Source of the DNA: Panopea generosa
Lineage: Eukaryota; Mollusca; Bivalvia; Adapedonta; Hiatellidae
Length of the DNA: 64,000 nt
Direction of reading: 5' to 3'
NCBI GenBank assembly: GCA_029582155.1
Contig: CM055905.1
Span: forward strand, 7,329,572-7,393,571
Shown: positions 22,642 to 32,890 of the stretch, piece by piece
Layout of the letters: each line of letters begins with the position of its first letter
How positions within the stretch are numbered: position 1 is the first letter of the stretch
Position numbers and translations under genes: made by a program
The notes under the pieces: model-generated
What the model was told of the DNA's origin: nothing
Database searches by the model: none
Seen by the model: the letters and a program-made list of their open reading frames with translations, nothing else

Positions 22642-22905
22642 CCATGTTTAATGACGTATCAATTTCATTTTGATTTCAATTTGATCCGTCATACTGGTTT
22701 GCATGTTGTAGAATCTGTTTCATCTCAGAAAGAGGTTGAATGACGATGTGAAGACCATTAAGTAGTTTAAGTGCTGTCTGTATTGAGGATGGGTATTTTG
22801 TTTCAAGTTTACCACTCCTATTAAAATATTGATTTTGTCACAATTTGAAATACCAAATGAATCAGATTTTATTTATTTATGATAATGAGATAATTTGTAT
22901 CCATT
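22642..22905 (-). repeat. AT-rich interspersed repeat, copy 2
   Basis: In reverse complement it shows the same order of markers as 11225-11530: 'tatctcattatcataaataa', 'catttggtatttcaaattgt', 'gtggtaaacttgaaacaaa', 'gacagcacttaaactactta', 'agtatgacggatcaaattga'. It abuts the MITE at 22918. Confidence 0.75.
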
Positions 22906-22917
22906 TTTTTGTATTTT

Positions 22918-23210
22918 TTAACCCTTTACTCCATAGATACCCGTTTTCCCACACCAATCACAGAAGGCCATTGAAAACAGTGCAGGAAGAGTTAAGATTG
23001 CTCATAACAAGCAATCTGAACACTTCCTGCACTGTTTTCCACTCTGTCAGTTAATATAAACATAATTCACCCAATAATTCAAAAGCCTTCTAAATTAGAA
23101 GTGTCAAAAGGCATCTATATTAGAGGTGTCCAAAGGCATCTATATTAGAGGTATCCAAAGGCATCTATATTGGAGGTGTCCAAAGACGTCTATATGAAGT
23201 AAAGGGTTAA
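22918..23210 (+). mobile_element. piggyBac-like MITE, copy 3 (25-bp repeat expanded)
   Basis: TTAA at both ends and the termini as in copy 1. The palindrome lies at about 22973-23041. The 25-bp unit (ttagaggtgtccaaaggcat) is present about four times rather than two. A + strand frame of 69 codons reading NHRRPLKTVQEELRLL comes from the palindrome region and recurs in other copies. It is a property of the repeat, not a gene. Confidence 0.85.
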
Positions 23211-23491
23211 GACATTTACAGAATATTTTCCTAACATACTACCTTATAAGTATGGTTTATACTTTTTTCATCAATTAAAATTCAACGAACAAGAATCCAA
23301 GGAGGCCTCAGACAGGCTTCATGTTTGCACATGTGTGTGAAAGATAGGAAGTAGTAAAGGGAAATTCCATATTACAGAATGAAAGGGTTTTCTGCCATTA
23401 ACAATGTACTACAGGTTATTCTACATGTCATACATAGCAGTCAGTGTTATTGATGGTGTAGAAATTCCAGATCCATATTTATGTACAGGTA
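23211..23491. other. Unannotated stretch
   Basis: No supported feature. Confidence 0.35.
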
Positions 23492-23670
23492 CCTGAGTAT
23501 AGTGTAGTGGATGAGTGTTGGCCACTCACGCCAGAGATTGCAGGTTCGATTCCCAGCTTGACCTGATGCCTCTCATAAAACAACACTCAGTACTGGTTCT
23601 ACCCTGGAAGCGGACTTGAGAGCAATTCATATAAGCTCTCAGCTTTATCACATTCAAGCTATGTTGGGGG
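23492..23670 (+). mobile_element. SINE family A (reference copy)
   Basis: The head is 'tagtgtagtggatgagtgtt' and 'ggccactcacgccagagatt', with B box 'caggttcgattcccagc'. The body is 'ctgatgcctctcataaaaca', 'actcagtactggttctaccc', 'cggacttgagagcaattcat'. This head is the part resembling the 97-bp satellite at 56455-59775. Confidence 0.85.
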
Positions 23671-24094
23671 GCTATTTGAGAATGAAAATAATAAACCCAT
23701 GAATCCAGCGAGGCTATCAGATGTAAAAAAAAAATTCTATAAAAATTTTTTATTTTCATTCCTGGCTGCAAGCTCATTTAAAATTCTTTTTTCACATTGT
23801 GACATAGACCATCATGAGTGTTATTATATTCATCCAGAACAGCATGAAATAAATAAAGCGGAGTACTGACAGTTATTGAGCAATGTTGAATATATGACCA
23901 ACGTCAACAAAACACTGACTATATTTATATTCTTTATTAAACCCAACAGAATAATCAAGCATGAGTGATAAGTATGACTGTCTATAACTTGGTGCTTTAT
24001 ATTATTTACGAAAAATATAACATAGATTAATGGTTTCCATGAAATATTTTTTATTTTATCAAGTGAGCACTGAAGTCGTACTGGACATGATCAG
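23671..24094. other. Unannotated stretch
   Basis: AT-rich with no supported feature. Confidence 0.35.
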
Positions 24095-24245
24095 CAATTT
24101 AAGCCTCCACCAAGGCTATGTTAGGTATCCTGGAGCAAGACATCTACTCCACATATGCTTAGTACTCCAGGTTCTAAACTGGAATATTACGAGCGTAAGT
24201 TGACTAAGTTACAAGAACTTGTTTCACAACCGATGTAAAGTAACT
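24095..24245 (+). mobile_element. SINE family B, 3' part
   Basis: It has 'cctccaccaaggctatgtta', 'gagcaagacatctactccac', 'atatgcttagtactccaggt' and 'acaagaacttgtttcacaac'. The tRNA-like head is lost. Confidence 0.7.
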
Positions 24246-24554
24246 ATGCATAAATGTGGTTATATTTCACTTCAAACTAAAATAAGGGCAAGTCATGAGA
24301 GGGGACAAAGTGAGTGTTAGGTAGAAAATACTGTAGTTCTGCATGTTCTAGTTTCATATTGCGTATTCATTTGTGACTAAACTGGGTTTTTTTTCAATTT
24401 GTTGTTTTTGTACATGGAGAGAGAGTCTGGAATCGTCTGTCCTGTTATGTAATGGTACATCATAAAATCCAAATTCGACACTTATTCATTTAATTAAAAT
24501 ATTTCAAACAAGGTCAGGATTTAACAGTTGAAAAAGGGATGTAATTTTTATAAA
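24246..24554. other. Unannotated stretch
   Basis: No supported feature. Confidence 0.35.
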
Positions 24555-25235
24555 AACTAGATGTCCAAGGGCTTGAATGTTGAGCCCGTCAGTACAGACC
24601 TATGATCAAATGTTGTCTCATTATGGTGAACATTTATGGCATGTTACAAGATATGGAGCAGACATGACATTTAGTACCTATCTCTGACCTCGAACCTGTA
24701 AATACTGCCTTGACCTTTGAGATGTTGACCTGGGTATTGCCCTCAACACATCGTCTTATTATGGTGAACATTTGGTCACTATAAAATCTGTCCGGTGGTT
24801 TACAAGATATGGAGAGGACTGAAATTTTGTATGTATTTCTGACCTTTTAACTTAAAATATGATCTTGACCTTTAAACTATGCACCTGGATCTTGTGCGCA
24901 ACAAATAATCTGATTACAGTGGACATTTGTGCCATGTTTTTTCAAAATCTTGTCAAGTTGTGTAGAAGATATGACTAGCAGACACTAAATTTTGTACCTA
25001 TTTTGACATAAAACCTGTAATTGTGACCATGACCTTCAAGCTACGCACCTGGATATTGCTGGCAACACTTCATCTTATTATGGTGAACATCTGTGTCAAG
25101 TTTAAAATCCCTCAATGCACTGTTAAGTTAAAGCTTGGACAAGATTGGACAGAGAGAGGGATGCAGGCATATACACTGAATCACCACCGTGATGACAATA
25201 TTAAGCTCATGGCAAGCCAGCTCTACAAAAACCTT
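24555..25235 (+). repeat. 'tgaccttgacc' interspersed repeat, ~4 units
   Basis: It starts at 'aaaactagatgtccaagggc'. It contains about four units with 'cattatggtgaacattt', 'caagatatggag', 'ctgacctcgaacctgtaa' and 'gaccttgacctttgagatg', spaced about 130-180 bp. It is related to 8510-10045 but more diverged. It ends at 'caagccagctctacaaaaac'. A 75-codon + strand frame across it is not a gene. Confidence 0.65.
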
Positions 25236-25677
25236 TTCAAATTACACTGAAGGCTTTGAAGTAACTCTTTCTCATCATGTTTTACATTAAGAATCTGATC
25301 TTTGCTCTAATACCCCTACTTACAACAAATCTTAGCTACCGAGTAGATGCCAAACACATACCTGTATGTTGCACAATGCATTATGTTGAATTATGGGATG
25401 GAGTTCAGAATAACTATACAGCTTGCTTTGACATTGTATCACCTACAGGTTGAATATATATATATATATATATACAATGTAATTCTTACTCAAGCACCAC
25501 AGATGTTTATATTTAATTATTTTCATGTTTTCATCCCAAATGGAAGTTTTAAAGAATTTATCCATCCCTTTAAAACAAAGACAAAGAGAAAGAGAGAGCA
25601 TAACAAAAAGAGATATAATTAATTATTAAGTGAGAGAGAGTTTATAAAATATGGCACTTCCATAATTGTACTGTTTA
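25236..25677. other. Unannotated stretch with (AT)n
   Basis: An (AT)n run lies at about 25456-25474. A GA-rich patch is at 25580-25645. Confidence 0.45.
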
Positions 25678-26100
25678 ACTCGACTAGCTCAATTGGTAGC
25701 GTGTCCAACTTATAATCAATCAGGGGTCATGGGGTCGAACCCATGTCGTGTAACAGTCTTCATACTGATTAATATATGATAATACGTTTCAACATCATTC
25801 ATCTCTCACCTCTGATACAAGTGGAAAAATATCAAATACCTGCAAAGATGGGAGTGTGGGTGTGATTAAGCACTGGCTAACCATCCAGGATCCAAGGAAA
25901 GAGATTGTTACTGACGAAGATTAACCACACAAACTTAAGTCTGAAATGACCATGTCATAGCCATAAACTTAAGTCTGAAATGACCATGTCATAGCCATTT
26001 TCACTCTCAGTGCTTTTTTTGATAAAGTCAGTGGTTAGGTTAACTGATCTCCTGAAAGCCTGTGACAGCATAAAAATGACACTGATTATTCAAACAAACT
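25678..26100 (+). mobile_element. SINE family D with internal insertion
   Basis: It has the head 'gactagctcaattggtagcg', B box 'ggggtcgaaccc', 'tgattaatatatgataatac', 'ctctgatacaagtggaaaaa' and the 3' end 'aaaatgacactgattattca'. About 110 bp of unrelated sequence at about 25918-26030 separates 'gaagattaac' from 'taggttaactgat'. It contains a 34-bp direct duplication (acttaagtctgaaatgacca). Confidence 0.75.
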
Positions 26101-26132
26101 CTCTTCTCTGCAATGTGCAACTCATGTAGTTA

Positions 26133-26521
26133 CAGTCAAACCTGTGTAAACGGTCACCTCTATTAAGCAGCCACTTGTCTTAACCCTTAACTCCATAGAT
26201 ACGCGTTTTCCCGCACCAATCACTGAATGTCTTTGAAAACAGTGCAGGAAGAGTTCAGATTGCTCAGTAACGAGCAATCTGAACATTTCCTGCACTGTTT
26301 TCCACTCTGTCAGTTAATATAAACATAATTCACCCATTGCTGATACACTGGTGAATTAATGCTTTCAATATAAGAGGTGTCCAAAGGCGTCTATATGAAG
26401 TAAAGGGTTAAGCAGCCACATTTGATATTTCCAATTTCTATGCTTTCAGAGCAAATTAACCTGTGTTAAAGGGCCACTTTTGCTTCCTCACTTGACTGGC
26501 TGCTTAAGACAGGTTCGACTA
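26133..26521. mobile_element. Tc1/mariner-like MITE, copy 1 (holds a nested MITE)
   Basis: The terminal inverted repeats are CAGTCAAACCTGTG at 26133 and ACAGGTTCGACTA ending at 26521, with TA on each side. The interior has 'ctctattaagcagccacttg' and 'ggctgcttaagacagg', also complementary. A piggyBac-like MITE sits inside at a TTAA (26180-26411). Without it the element would be ~155 bp. A related copy is at 37881-38493. Confidence 0.75.
26180..26411 (+). mobile_element. piggyBac-like MITE, copy 4 (nested)
   Basis: TTAA at 26180-26183 and 26408-26411. The palindrome is at about 26235-26303 with two arm mismatches. There is one 25-bp unit. The host MITE's sequence resumes directly after it (gcagccacatttg). 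Confidence 0.9.
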
Positions 26522-27014
26522 TATAAGCAATAAACAACTATATCTTTGGAGCATTTAAGTATTGATCTGATATTGAACACTGACAACTCAGTATGATCTA
26601 CAATCACACGTACAGATCAATCACAATTTGAAAAATACTTCATTACAATATAGCTGCCGTTGATAATAAGATAGCCGGAAATTACAAAATTAAGGAGAAT
26701 TGTTTAATCACTAGTAGCCACCCTGATCAATTTGTTGTCCCAGTTATTGATCTTGTGTTACATCTTGTGTTACATCTTGTGTTACATCGTCCCCGATATG
26801 TACTGAACAGTCAGTTATAATGGCCCATTCATTATAATATTGTACCGTAGTTAAATGGGAAAATGGGAAAATATGCTGGGCGAGGGGTCACAGATGTTGT
26901 TTTTATCACATGAATATTACAAGCAGTTGTATGTTTATAGACTGTATTTATTGTTTGTTTGTGTGTGTGCTTTTTAAGAAAATTAGGTGATGCTACCAGT
27001 CTACCGTATGTGTA
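26522..27014. other. Unannotated stretch with small duplication
   Basis: A 12-bp unit (atcttgtgttac) is repeated three times at about 26751-26786. Otherwise no call. Confidence 0.5.
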
Positions 27015-27150
27015 TTAAGGATTCATTTGGCAAGAATTATGAAGGTACCTAAATTCTCTTTGATATTCATCTTTTGTCTTATCTATGTTTATTTTAAGGA
27101 TTCATTTGTCAAGAACTTTGAAGGTACCTAAATTCTCTTTGATAGTAATT
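27015..27150. repeat. 79-bp direct duplication
   Basis: Two copies of 'ttaaggattcattt.gcaaga' with 'gaaggtacctaaattctctt' follow each other with a 79-bp period. A recent local tandem duplication. Confidence 0.85.
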
Positions 27151-27871
27151 TTTTAATTTGATATGATGACACAATAAATATTACTGTCACTATAATAGAT
27201 TAATTAATCAAATTTCATTCCTGCTTGCCCCAGCTTTTTTTACTTGACCAAACATATTTTATTGTCAATTTTTTTTATTTTTTTTTGATAACAGACCTCT
27301 AATTTGTCCAAATGATACCACATTTTAAATTTTTTGATCTTTTACTGATTTTCTTTCATTTCATATCCAAGACATTTCCATTTAAATATCTGAAAAATGA
27401 AAAACAAAATTGCAAATCTAGGAATTAGTTATTATGGCCTAATAGACATGATGAACCAGATGATTACATATCTGACAGATTTCAGGATATCAAGATAAGT
27501 ATACCTCCCACCCCACAACCCTACCAATTAGGTTTCAAAATCAACCAGCGTGTTATACTTTTAGGCATAGTTATAACTATAGTTAAACGCTAATTCATGT
27601 TGATTTGTGTTCTTTGAGATTTATTGGAAAAACAATGCAAGTGAACGAAGAATTAATGCTGAATACAAAATGTATACAACCGGTCTTAAATAGGGGACAC
27701 ATAATTTAATATGTTAACAAAAAGAACACATTTATTAAAAAAAAATTCTGTGTTATTTTCTTAAAAAAATCAATACCTGGATATAAACAGAAATAGTTTT
27801 ACTAATGTTACAACCACATGACATTGTAATTTCAATCTTTTTTGTTATTATGAAAAAAGTGCTTTCTTAAG
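27151..27871. other. Unannotated AT-rich stretch
   Basis: Segment 27790-27870 (acattgtaatttcaatcttt, gttattatgaaaaaagtgct) resembles 35960-36035 of the AT-rich repeat. The rest is plain. Confidence 0.45.
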
Positions 27872-28065
27872 TGGACGCATGGCCAAGTGGTAGAGCATCA
27901 GATCCATTACTTGGGGATCTTGGGTTCAACACTTCACCAAGTCTAATGTGTAGCGTCCTTGACCAAGACACTTTATTCACATAATGCTTGGTAATGGGTC
28001 TACCCAGAAAGACCTCAAACGAGAGTTGTGAAATTTTGTTTCATATTTGAGGTAAAATAAATAAG
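27872..28065 (+). mobile_element. SINE family B
   Basis: It has the head 'gcatggccaagtggtagagc', B box 'gggttcaacac', 'ctaatgtgtagcgtccttga', 'caagacact', 'gcttggtaatgggtctaccc' and the tail 'aattttgtttcatatttgag'. Full length. Confidence 0.8.
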
Positions 28066-28344
28066 TTTAAAGCAATATCATTCCTAAATAGATAATATCA
28101 GCATGATACAAGTATGAAATCCCCAGCAACACAATGCAGGATCCTTAACTTTGTTTATATTATGGAAAGGGGTATAACTCTCGTACATGTAACTGATTCA
28201 AACGCATCCTATCGTCGCAAATTTTCCACCCACAACAGAAAGTGTAAAATGTGTTTAATTTGATCAGTTTTTATTTGTATCATTTAAAGATTAGGAGAGT
28301 GCAAGTCGACACAAATGCAGCTTCTATTAATCGGACAATTTTTT

Positions 28345-28600
28345 TTTCTGAAAATTACCTCAAAAAGGGGCCATAACTCATGTAAAATTTAACCAACATT
28401 GACAAATATCAAACTTGGTCTGTATTTTTTAATTTTACAGATACACACGAAATGTGAAATAAATACATAAACCCCTACAAAAATTATTGATCGGAAACCA
28501 ATTTCTTACCTTGGACAAACCAATGGATAGTGGTAACTATGGTAACACATAATGCCCCTTAACCTTTCTCTGAATGGCCTGGGCATAAAAATCCATGGAA
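28345..28600 (+). repeat. Interspersed repeat shared with 29685-29890
   Basis: It has 'aggggccataactcat', 'attgacaaatatcaaacttg', 'attattgatcggaaaccaat', 'ttggacaaac' and 'aatgccccttaacctttct'. The same order of motifs appears at 29685-29890, more diverged. Confidence 0.55.
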
Positions 28601-28964
28601 ATATCTTCTTTTTTTTTAAAGTTTATTTTTTTACTTACATTTTCAAACTTAAGACAGTTTCCATTCAGTTTGATAAAAACTATCAAATGAAGTTTATGGT
28701 AGCAACATGTCTTTAAGATTATTTTTTACATATTGTTACACATTCACATGCATAAGACATATGGCTTTTATAATATTGCAGTATGCTTATCTATTCTGTA
28801 AATATATAAATTGGGCGAAAAAAAGTAACTGAAATGCGAGAGATGTCGTCATATGCCATAAAATTATCTTTCATATGCAATATATTTTTTTTTAATTATA
28901 AAGGATAGACATTTAATGCTATACATCCTGTATATGTAGGAACACGATTTACTAAATATTAAGT
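28601..28964. other. Unannotated AT-rich stretch
   Basis: No supported feature. Confidence 0.35.
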
Positions 28965-29230
28965 GTCATTTTTATGCCATCAAAGGTTAACAGACGATCA
29001 GTTTATCTAACCACTGTTTCATGGGATCCTGGGAGGTCAACCAGAACTAGAGCACATTCCATCTCCGCGAGTAACTGATAACTTTCCCACTTGAATCAGC
29101 AGTGAGAGACGAATGATAATGAGATGAATGTCATATATAAACCATCATGGAGACTGGCCGGGCAGGGATTCAAACTCACAGCCCCTGGATTGATAGTCAG
29201 ACGCGCTAACGACTGAGCTAATGAGGCCCA
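28965..29230 (-). mobile_element. SINE family D
   Basis: Full length in reverse complement: head 'gggcctcattagctcagtcg', 'ctgactatcaatccaggggc', B box 'gagtttgaatccctgcc', body 'tctcactgctgattcaagtg' and the 3' end 'ggcataaaaatgacacttaa'. It is among the best-preserved D copies. A 70-codon minus-strand frame across it is an artefact. Confidence 0.85.
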
Positions 29231-29684
29231 AATTTTTAGGCGGGTGAAAATATAACATGACACTGGCAGATTTAGAAACACAAGTCTGATATTGCCATTA
29301 GAAGTCATTCATGGGGAGTTATCCATAAGTGCTAAATCTTCATAGCTTGTACATATTAACGGAAATTAAGCCACGTCAATAAGTTGCTGGTAATTAACGT
29401 GAAATAAACATAACATCAAATGCTGAACCAGCATTGAGTCTTAAGTCTCATATCAAATATCTTATATCATACTCTCTATATGATTCCCACAGCAGCAATG
29501 ACGGCTTATAATGGCTATAAAATGTTACATGAACTGTATTCATAACATTTTCACTTACAATTAGTAGTTATAAATTCAAACATGCATACATTTTGTGGTC
29601 ATTCGATGTGTAGTGATATAATCCCTGTAACACACCACTGTATAGAACAAACCTAGCAATACCCCCACTTTTAATCAGAAACCA
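29231..29684. other. Unannotated stretch
   Basis: No supported feature. Confidence 0.35.
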
Positions 29685-29890
29685 AAAATTAACTACCAGC
29701 ACTTTTTTGACTGACATTGACGAATATCAATCATGACCTATTTTATAATCTCACCAAATATTAATAAAATATATTGATCCTTAAAGACATCATTGATCCG
29801 AAACTAATTTTTTTATTTTGGACAGACTTAACGAAGGGGGACAACACTTAATGTCCCATCACAGTTCTTTGAATGGCGGAAGTATAATTA
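29685..29890 (+). repeat. Interspersed repeat, second copy of 28345-28600
   Basis: It has 'gacattgacgaatatcaatc', 'acatcattgatccgaaacta', 'ttttggacagactta' and 'cttaatgtcccatcacagtt', in the same order as the first copy. Confidence 0.5.
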
Positions 29891-29894
29891 ATAT

Positions 29895-29955
29895 GTGATG
29901 GTCAAGTGGTCTAAGGTGCCGTCTGCAGATCACTTACCTCTCGTGGCTTAGATAT
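29895..29955 (+). mobile_element. SINE family E, head fragment
   Basis: It has 'tgatggtcaagtggtctaag' and 'cagatcacttacctctcgtg', the A-box side of the tRNA-Leu-like head. The rest of the SINE is absent. Confidence 0.55.
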
Positions 29956-29970
29956 TGGGAATGATTGTCT

Positions 29971-30165
29971 TCACTGGGCGATGCAAGTCTTCCTCATCAT
30001 CAAGTCAATATCTTCCTGCTTGCTGAGATCCACCATGCATTTCATTATCTCTTTAGGTTCTGGTCCACTGTTCCATTTCAAGGACAGATCAACAGCAAGC
30101 TTCAGAACACTGTCAATGGTTTCATTTTTTATACAAGTTAAATTAGAATAAAATAAAAATGTCAT
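29971..30165 (-). CDS. Unrecognised exon-like reading frame (64 codons)
   Basis: The frame reads MTFLFYSNLTCIKNETIDSV, then LKLAVDLSLKWNSGPEPKEI and MKCMVDLSKQEDIDLMMRKT, and ends in TGA at 29971. From about residue 13 it has mixed charged/hydrophobic composition and GC-richer codons than its surroundings, unlike the low-complexity frames elsewhere. It lies outside all recognised repeats. A possible acceptor AG ('ccattgacag') opens the coding-like part. I do not recognise the family and see no second exon. It could be a last exon, a retrocopy or chance. Confidence 0.2.
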   Translation of the reverse strand: MTFLFYSNLTCIKNETIDSVLKLAVDLSLKWNSGPEPKEIMKCMVDLSKQEDIDLMMRKTCIAQ

Positions 30166-30699
30166 TAAATCCTCTCAATTGCCAAAATAACACAAACTTT
30201 GTATGTCATGGACATCAGATATTTTTATCATCATATTAGTTTGGAGTTTGGTATTATTTTCAATATTTTTCAGTCATTATTACAACTGTATTGGATTGCG
30301 GCAGTATTCCAAGCACCGTGACAGTGTTTTTTATTCAGCCATTTTTATAGCTGTTATTGGGTCATATTCTCAATGGCAAATACATGTGGTTTTTTTTTTC
30401 TCAACTGAGTGGTAAAAATTCTCAATTGAAATTAGCTTCAATAATTGTAAATTGAAATTTGCAATAATTTCTTGATAAAATAAACAAAGTTTTCCCAATT
30501 CTGAATTGAGTATGACATTGATTTTTTAATTAAATGGCCAGTCTCAGAAGCAAGTGTACACATTTTTATGAAGTTGAACAAATATATTGAATGCAAAAAT
30601 TTTCCCAATGTTAATTAAAACGCTAAAATTCCCATTTCCAATGGTATGGGTCATCTTCCCATAATGATGGAAAATAAAACACTGCGTGAGTGCCATACT
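30166..30699. other. Unannotated stretch
   Basis: AT-rich; a 70-codon hydrophobic + strand frame (30203-30415) looks like chance. Confidence 0.35.
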
Positions 30700-30825
30700 T
30701 GTATTTCATGCAACAGACATAATTGGTTTGATACCCCGCCTTGTCACATACTGACACTGGGCCGACCAGTCCTGTAACAACTATCATTTAAATGCAAGGT
30801 GCCAAGCCAGGAAGCTACACTATTA
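30700..30825 (-). mobile_element. SINE family C, core fragment
   Basis: In reverse complement: 'agcttcctggcttggcacct', 'gcatttaaatgatagttgtt', 'caggactggtcggcccagtg', 'gtcagtatgtgac', 'gcggggtatcaaacc'. It is the middle of the C family, without head or tail. Confidence 0.65.
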
Positions 30826-31194
30826 AATTCTCTAATTGAATCCTACTATGAACTACAGTGTAAACACAAAGACTTACCCAATGCTTGTCAATATGTTGTT
30901 GATTTTTGTGTTGAAAAACAGGATTAAATGACTGTATGCTAACAATTATCACTGTTACAGCACAAAACAGTAATTACATATTTTTTTTCATCTGTTCATT
31001 GAAACAAGTTATATTTTAATTTTAAAATTATGGTCAAAGACACACACACATCACAATTGGCCTTAAAAATGGTGCATATCATATACCCACCATTAAATGT
31101 CCCACCTGTTTTTATGGAAAATAAAATGCTGACACTCTTAGAAGTTGGTCTTGAATACAAATAACAAACATGTACATTTCAAGTCTGGTTTAAA
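30826..31194. other. Unannotated stretch
   Basis: No supported feature. Confidence 0.35.
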
Positions 31195-31800
31195 TGTTTT
31201 AAAGTTGACTGAATGTTTCATTACTGGCTGTGTATTTTATGTCTTATTACTGGCTGTGTGTTTTATGTCTTATTACTGGCTGTGTATTTTATGTCTTATT
31301 ACTGGCTGTGTGTTTTATGACATGTTAAAGTTGACTAAATGTCTTATTACTGGCTGTGTGTTTTATTACATTTTAAGTTTGACTAAATGTCTTATTACTG
31401 GCTGTGGGTTTTATGACATTTTAAAGTTCACTCAGTGTCTTATTACTGGCTGTTTGTTTTATGACATTTTAAAGTTGACTGTCTTATTACTGGCTGTGTA
31501 TTTTATGACATTTTAAAGTTGACTAAATGTCTTATTACTGACTTTGTATTTTATGACATTTTAAATTTGACTAAATGTCTTATTACTGGCTGTGTATTTT
31601 ATGACATTTTAAATTTGATTAAATGTCTTATTACTGGCTGTATGATTTATGACATTTTAAAGTTGACTATATGTCTTATTACAGGCTGTGTATTTTATGA
31701 CATTTTAAATTTGACTAAATGTCTTATTACTGGCTGTGTATTTTATGACATTTTAAAGGTGACTAAATGTCTTATTACTGGCTGTCTGTTACTGATGTCT
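31195..31800 (+). repeat. 48-bp tandem array
   Basis: About 12-13 units of 48 bp (atgtcttattactggctgtg, tattttatgacattttaaag, ttgactaa). The first part (31218-31320) has shortened ~28-bp units. Because 48 is a multiple of three, frames of 123 and 119 codons stay open and would encode a 16-residue hydrophobic repeat (CLITGCVFYDILKLTK). There is no start context, splice signal or homologue to support translation. Confidence 0.95.
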
Positions 31801-32614
31801 GTTACCACCCCCACCCGCAAAAATAAACGCCTCCCTTTTTACAGAATGCATTGCCGCAAGGGCCTGTCGGGTAATTAATCAGGTATATAATAAGGTAAGA
31901 CTCTTTCGGAAATGATAATTAGGGTCTTATAGTTCCATTTTGTACTAAAAAATAATAAAAACAGCATAAACCTAGTCACTGAAAGTATATTATCAGTCCT
32001 AAAACTCTCCTTTAAATGAGATTTTTAAAGATTTTTTTTATTAGTATTATTAATTTTATTTTTCCAAATCCAGTATGTAAAATGTATCAGAAAATACAAA
32101 AAGCATTTAATTTGTGAATTTTTAGACTGACATGCATTTACAGAATACCGACAAATTTATGATTAAAAGACAGATGGATGTGGTAAAGATGTCTTTCAAT
32201 TTGTTCTGGCTAAAAGGATCGAATATGCAGATACTCTACTGTTAGAACATCCTTTCAGTATCCACAAAAATGCAAACTTATTGTAATGAGATAAATTGAT
32301 ATATGAGAATATCATAATGTGACTTCAAAATTTAAATCGGACATTTTTAAACACATATTTTGAAATCTAAACACGTTTTCTGTACTTTTTAAATTTGTTA
32401 CACTCATTTGTTGAAACCAAATTGTGACAAATAGCGATAACATAATGTCAACATGGTATCAGAATGCTTATCTCATTTCTAACTTCATTAATTTTGTGAC
32501 TCCATAAAATATCAAAATATAAAATAATGAATCTTTGTTTCACTAAATGTTACACTGCTCTGCCTGCAGGGTTCCAGAAAACAACCAATGAGGGAGATTT
32601 GTTTGTTTCTTAAA
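31801..32614. other. Unannotated AT-rich stretch
   Basis: No supported feature. Confidence 0.35.
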
Positions 32615-32890
32615 ATATTCGGCTTCATTTTTATGCCATAGGGGGCTAGCAGACATTCAGTTTACCTAGCCACCCTTCCTTAGCCTGAAAGATTAACCAG
32701 TACCCTAGCACACCCATCTTTGCAAGTAACTGATCACTTTTCTACTTGAATCTGAGGATAGAGACGAATATAAATGAGATGCAATATCATTTTTCAATAG
32801 TCATGGATACTGTTGTTTGGCAGGGATTTGAACTCACTATCCCTGGATTGATAGCCAGACATGCTACCGACTGAGCTAACTGCCGCAGTT
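32615..32890 (-). mobile_element. SINE family D
   Basis: In reverse complement: head 'gcggcagttagctcagtcgg', 'ggctatcaatccagggatag', B box 'gagttcaaatccctgcc', 'ctcagattcaagtagaaaag' and the 3' end 'atggcataaaaatgaagccg'. Full length. Confidence 0.85.
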
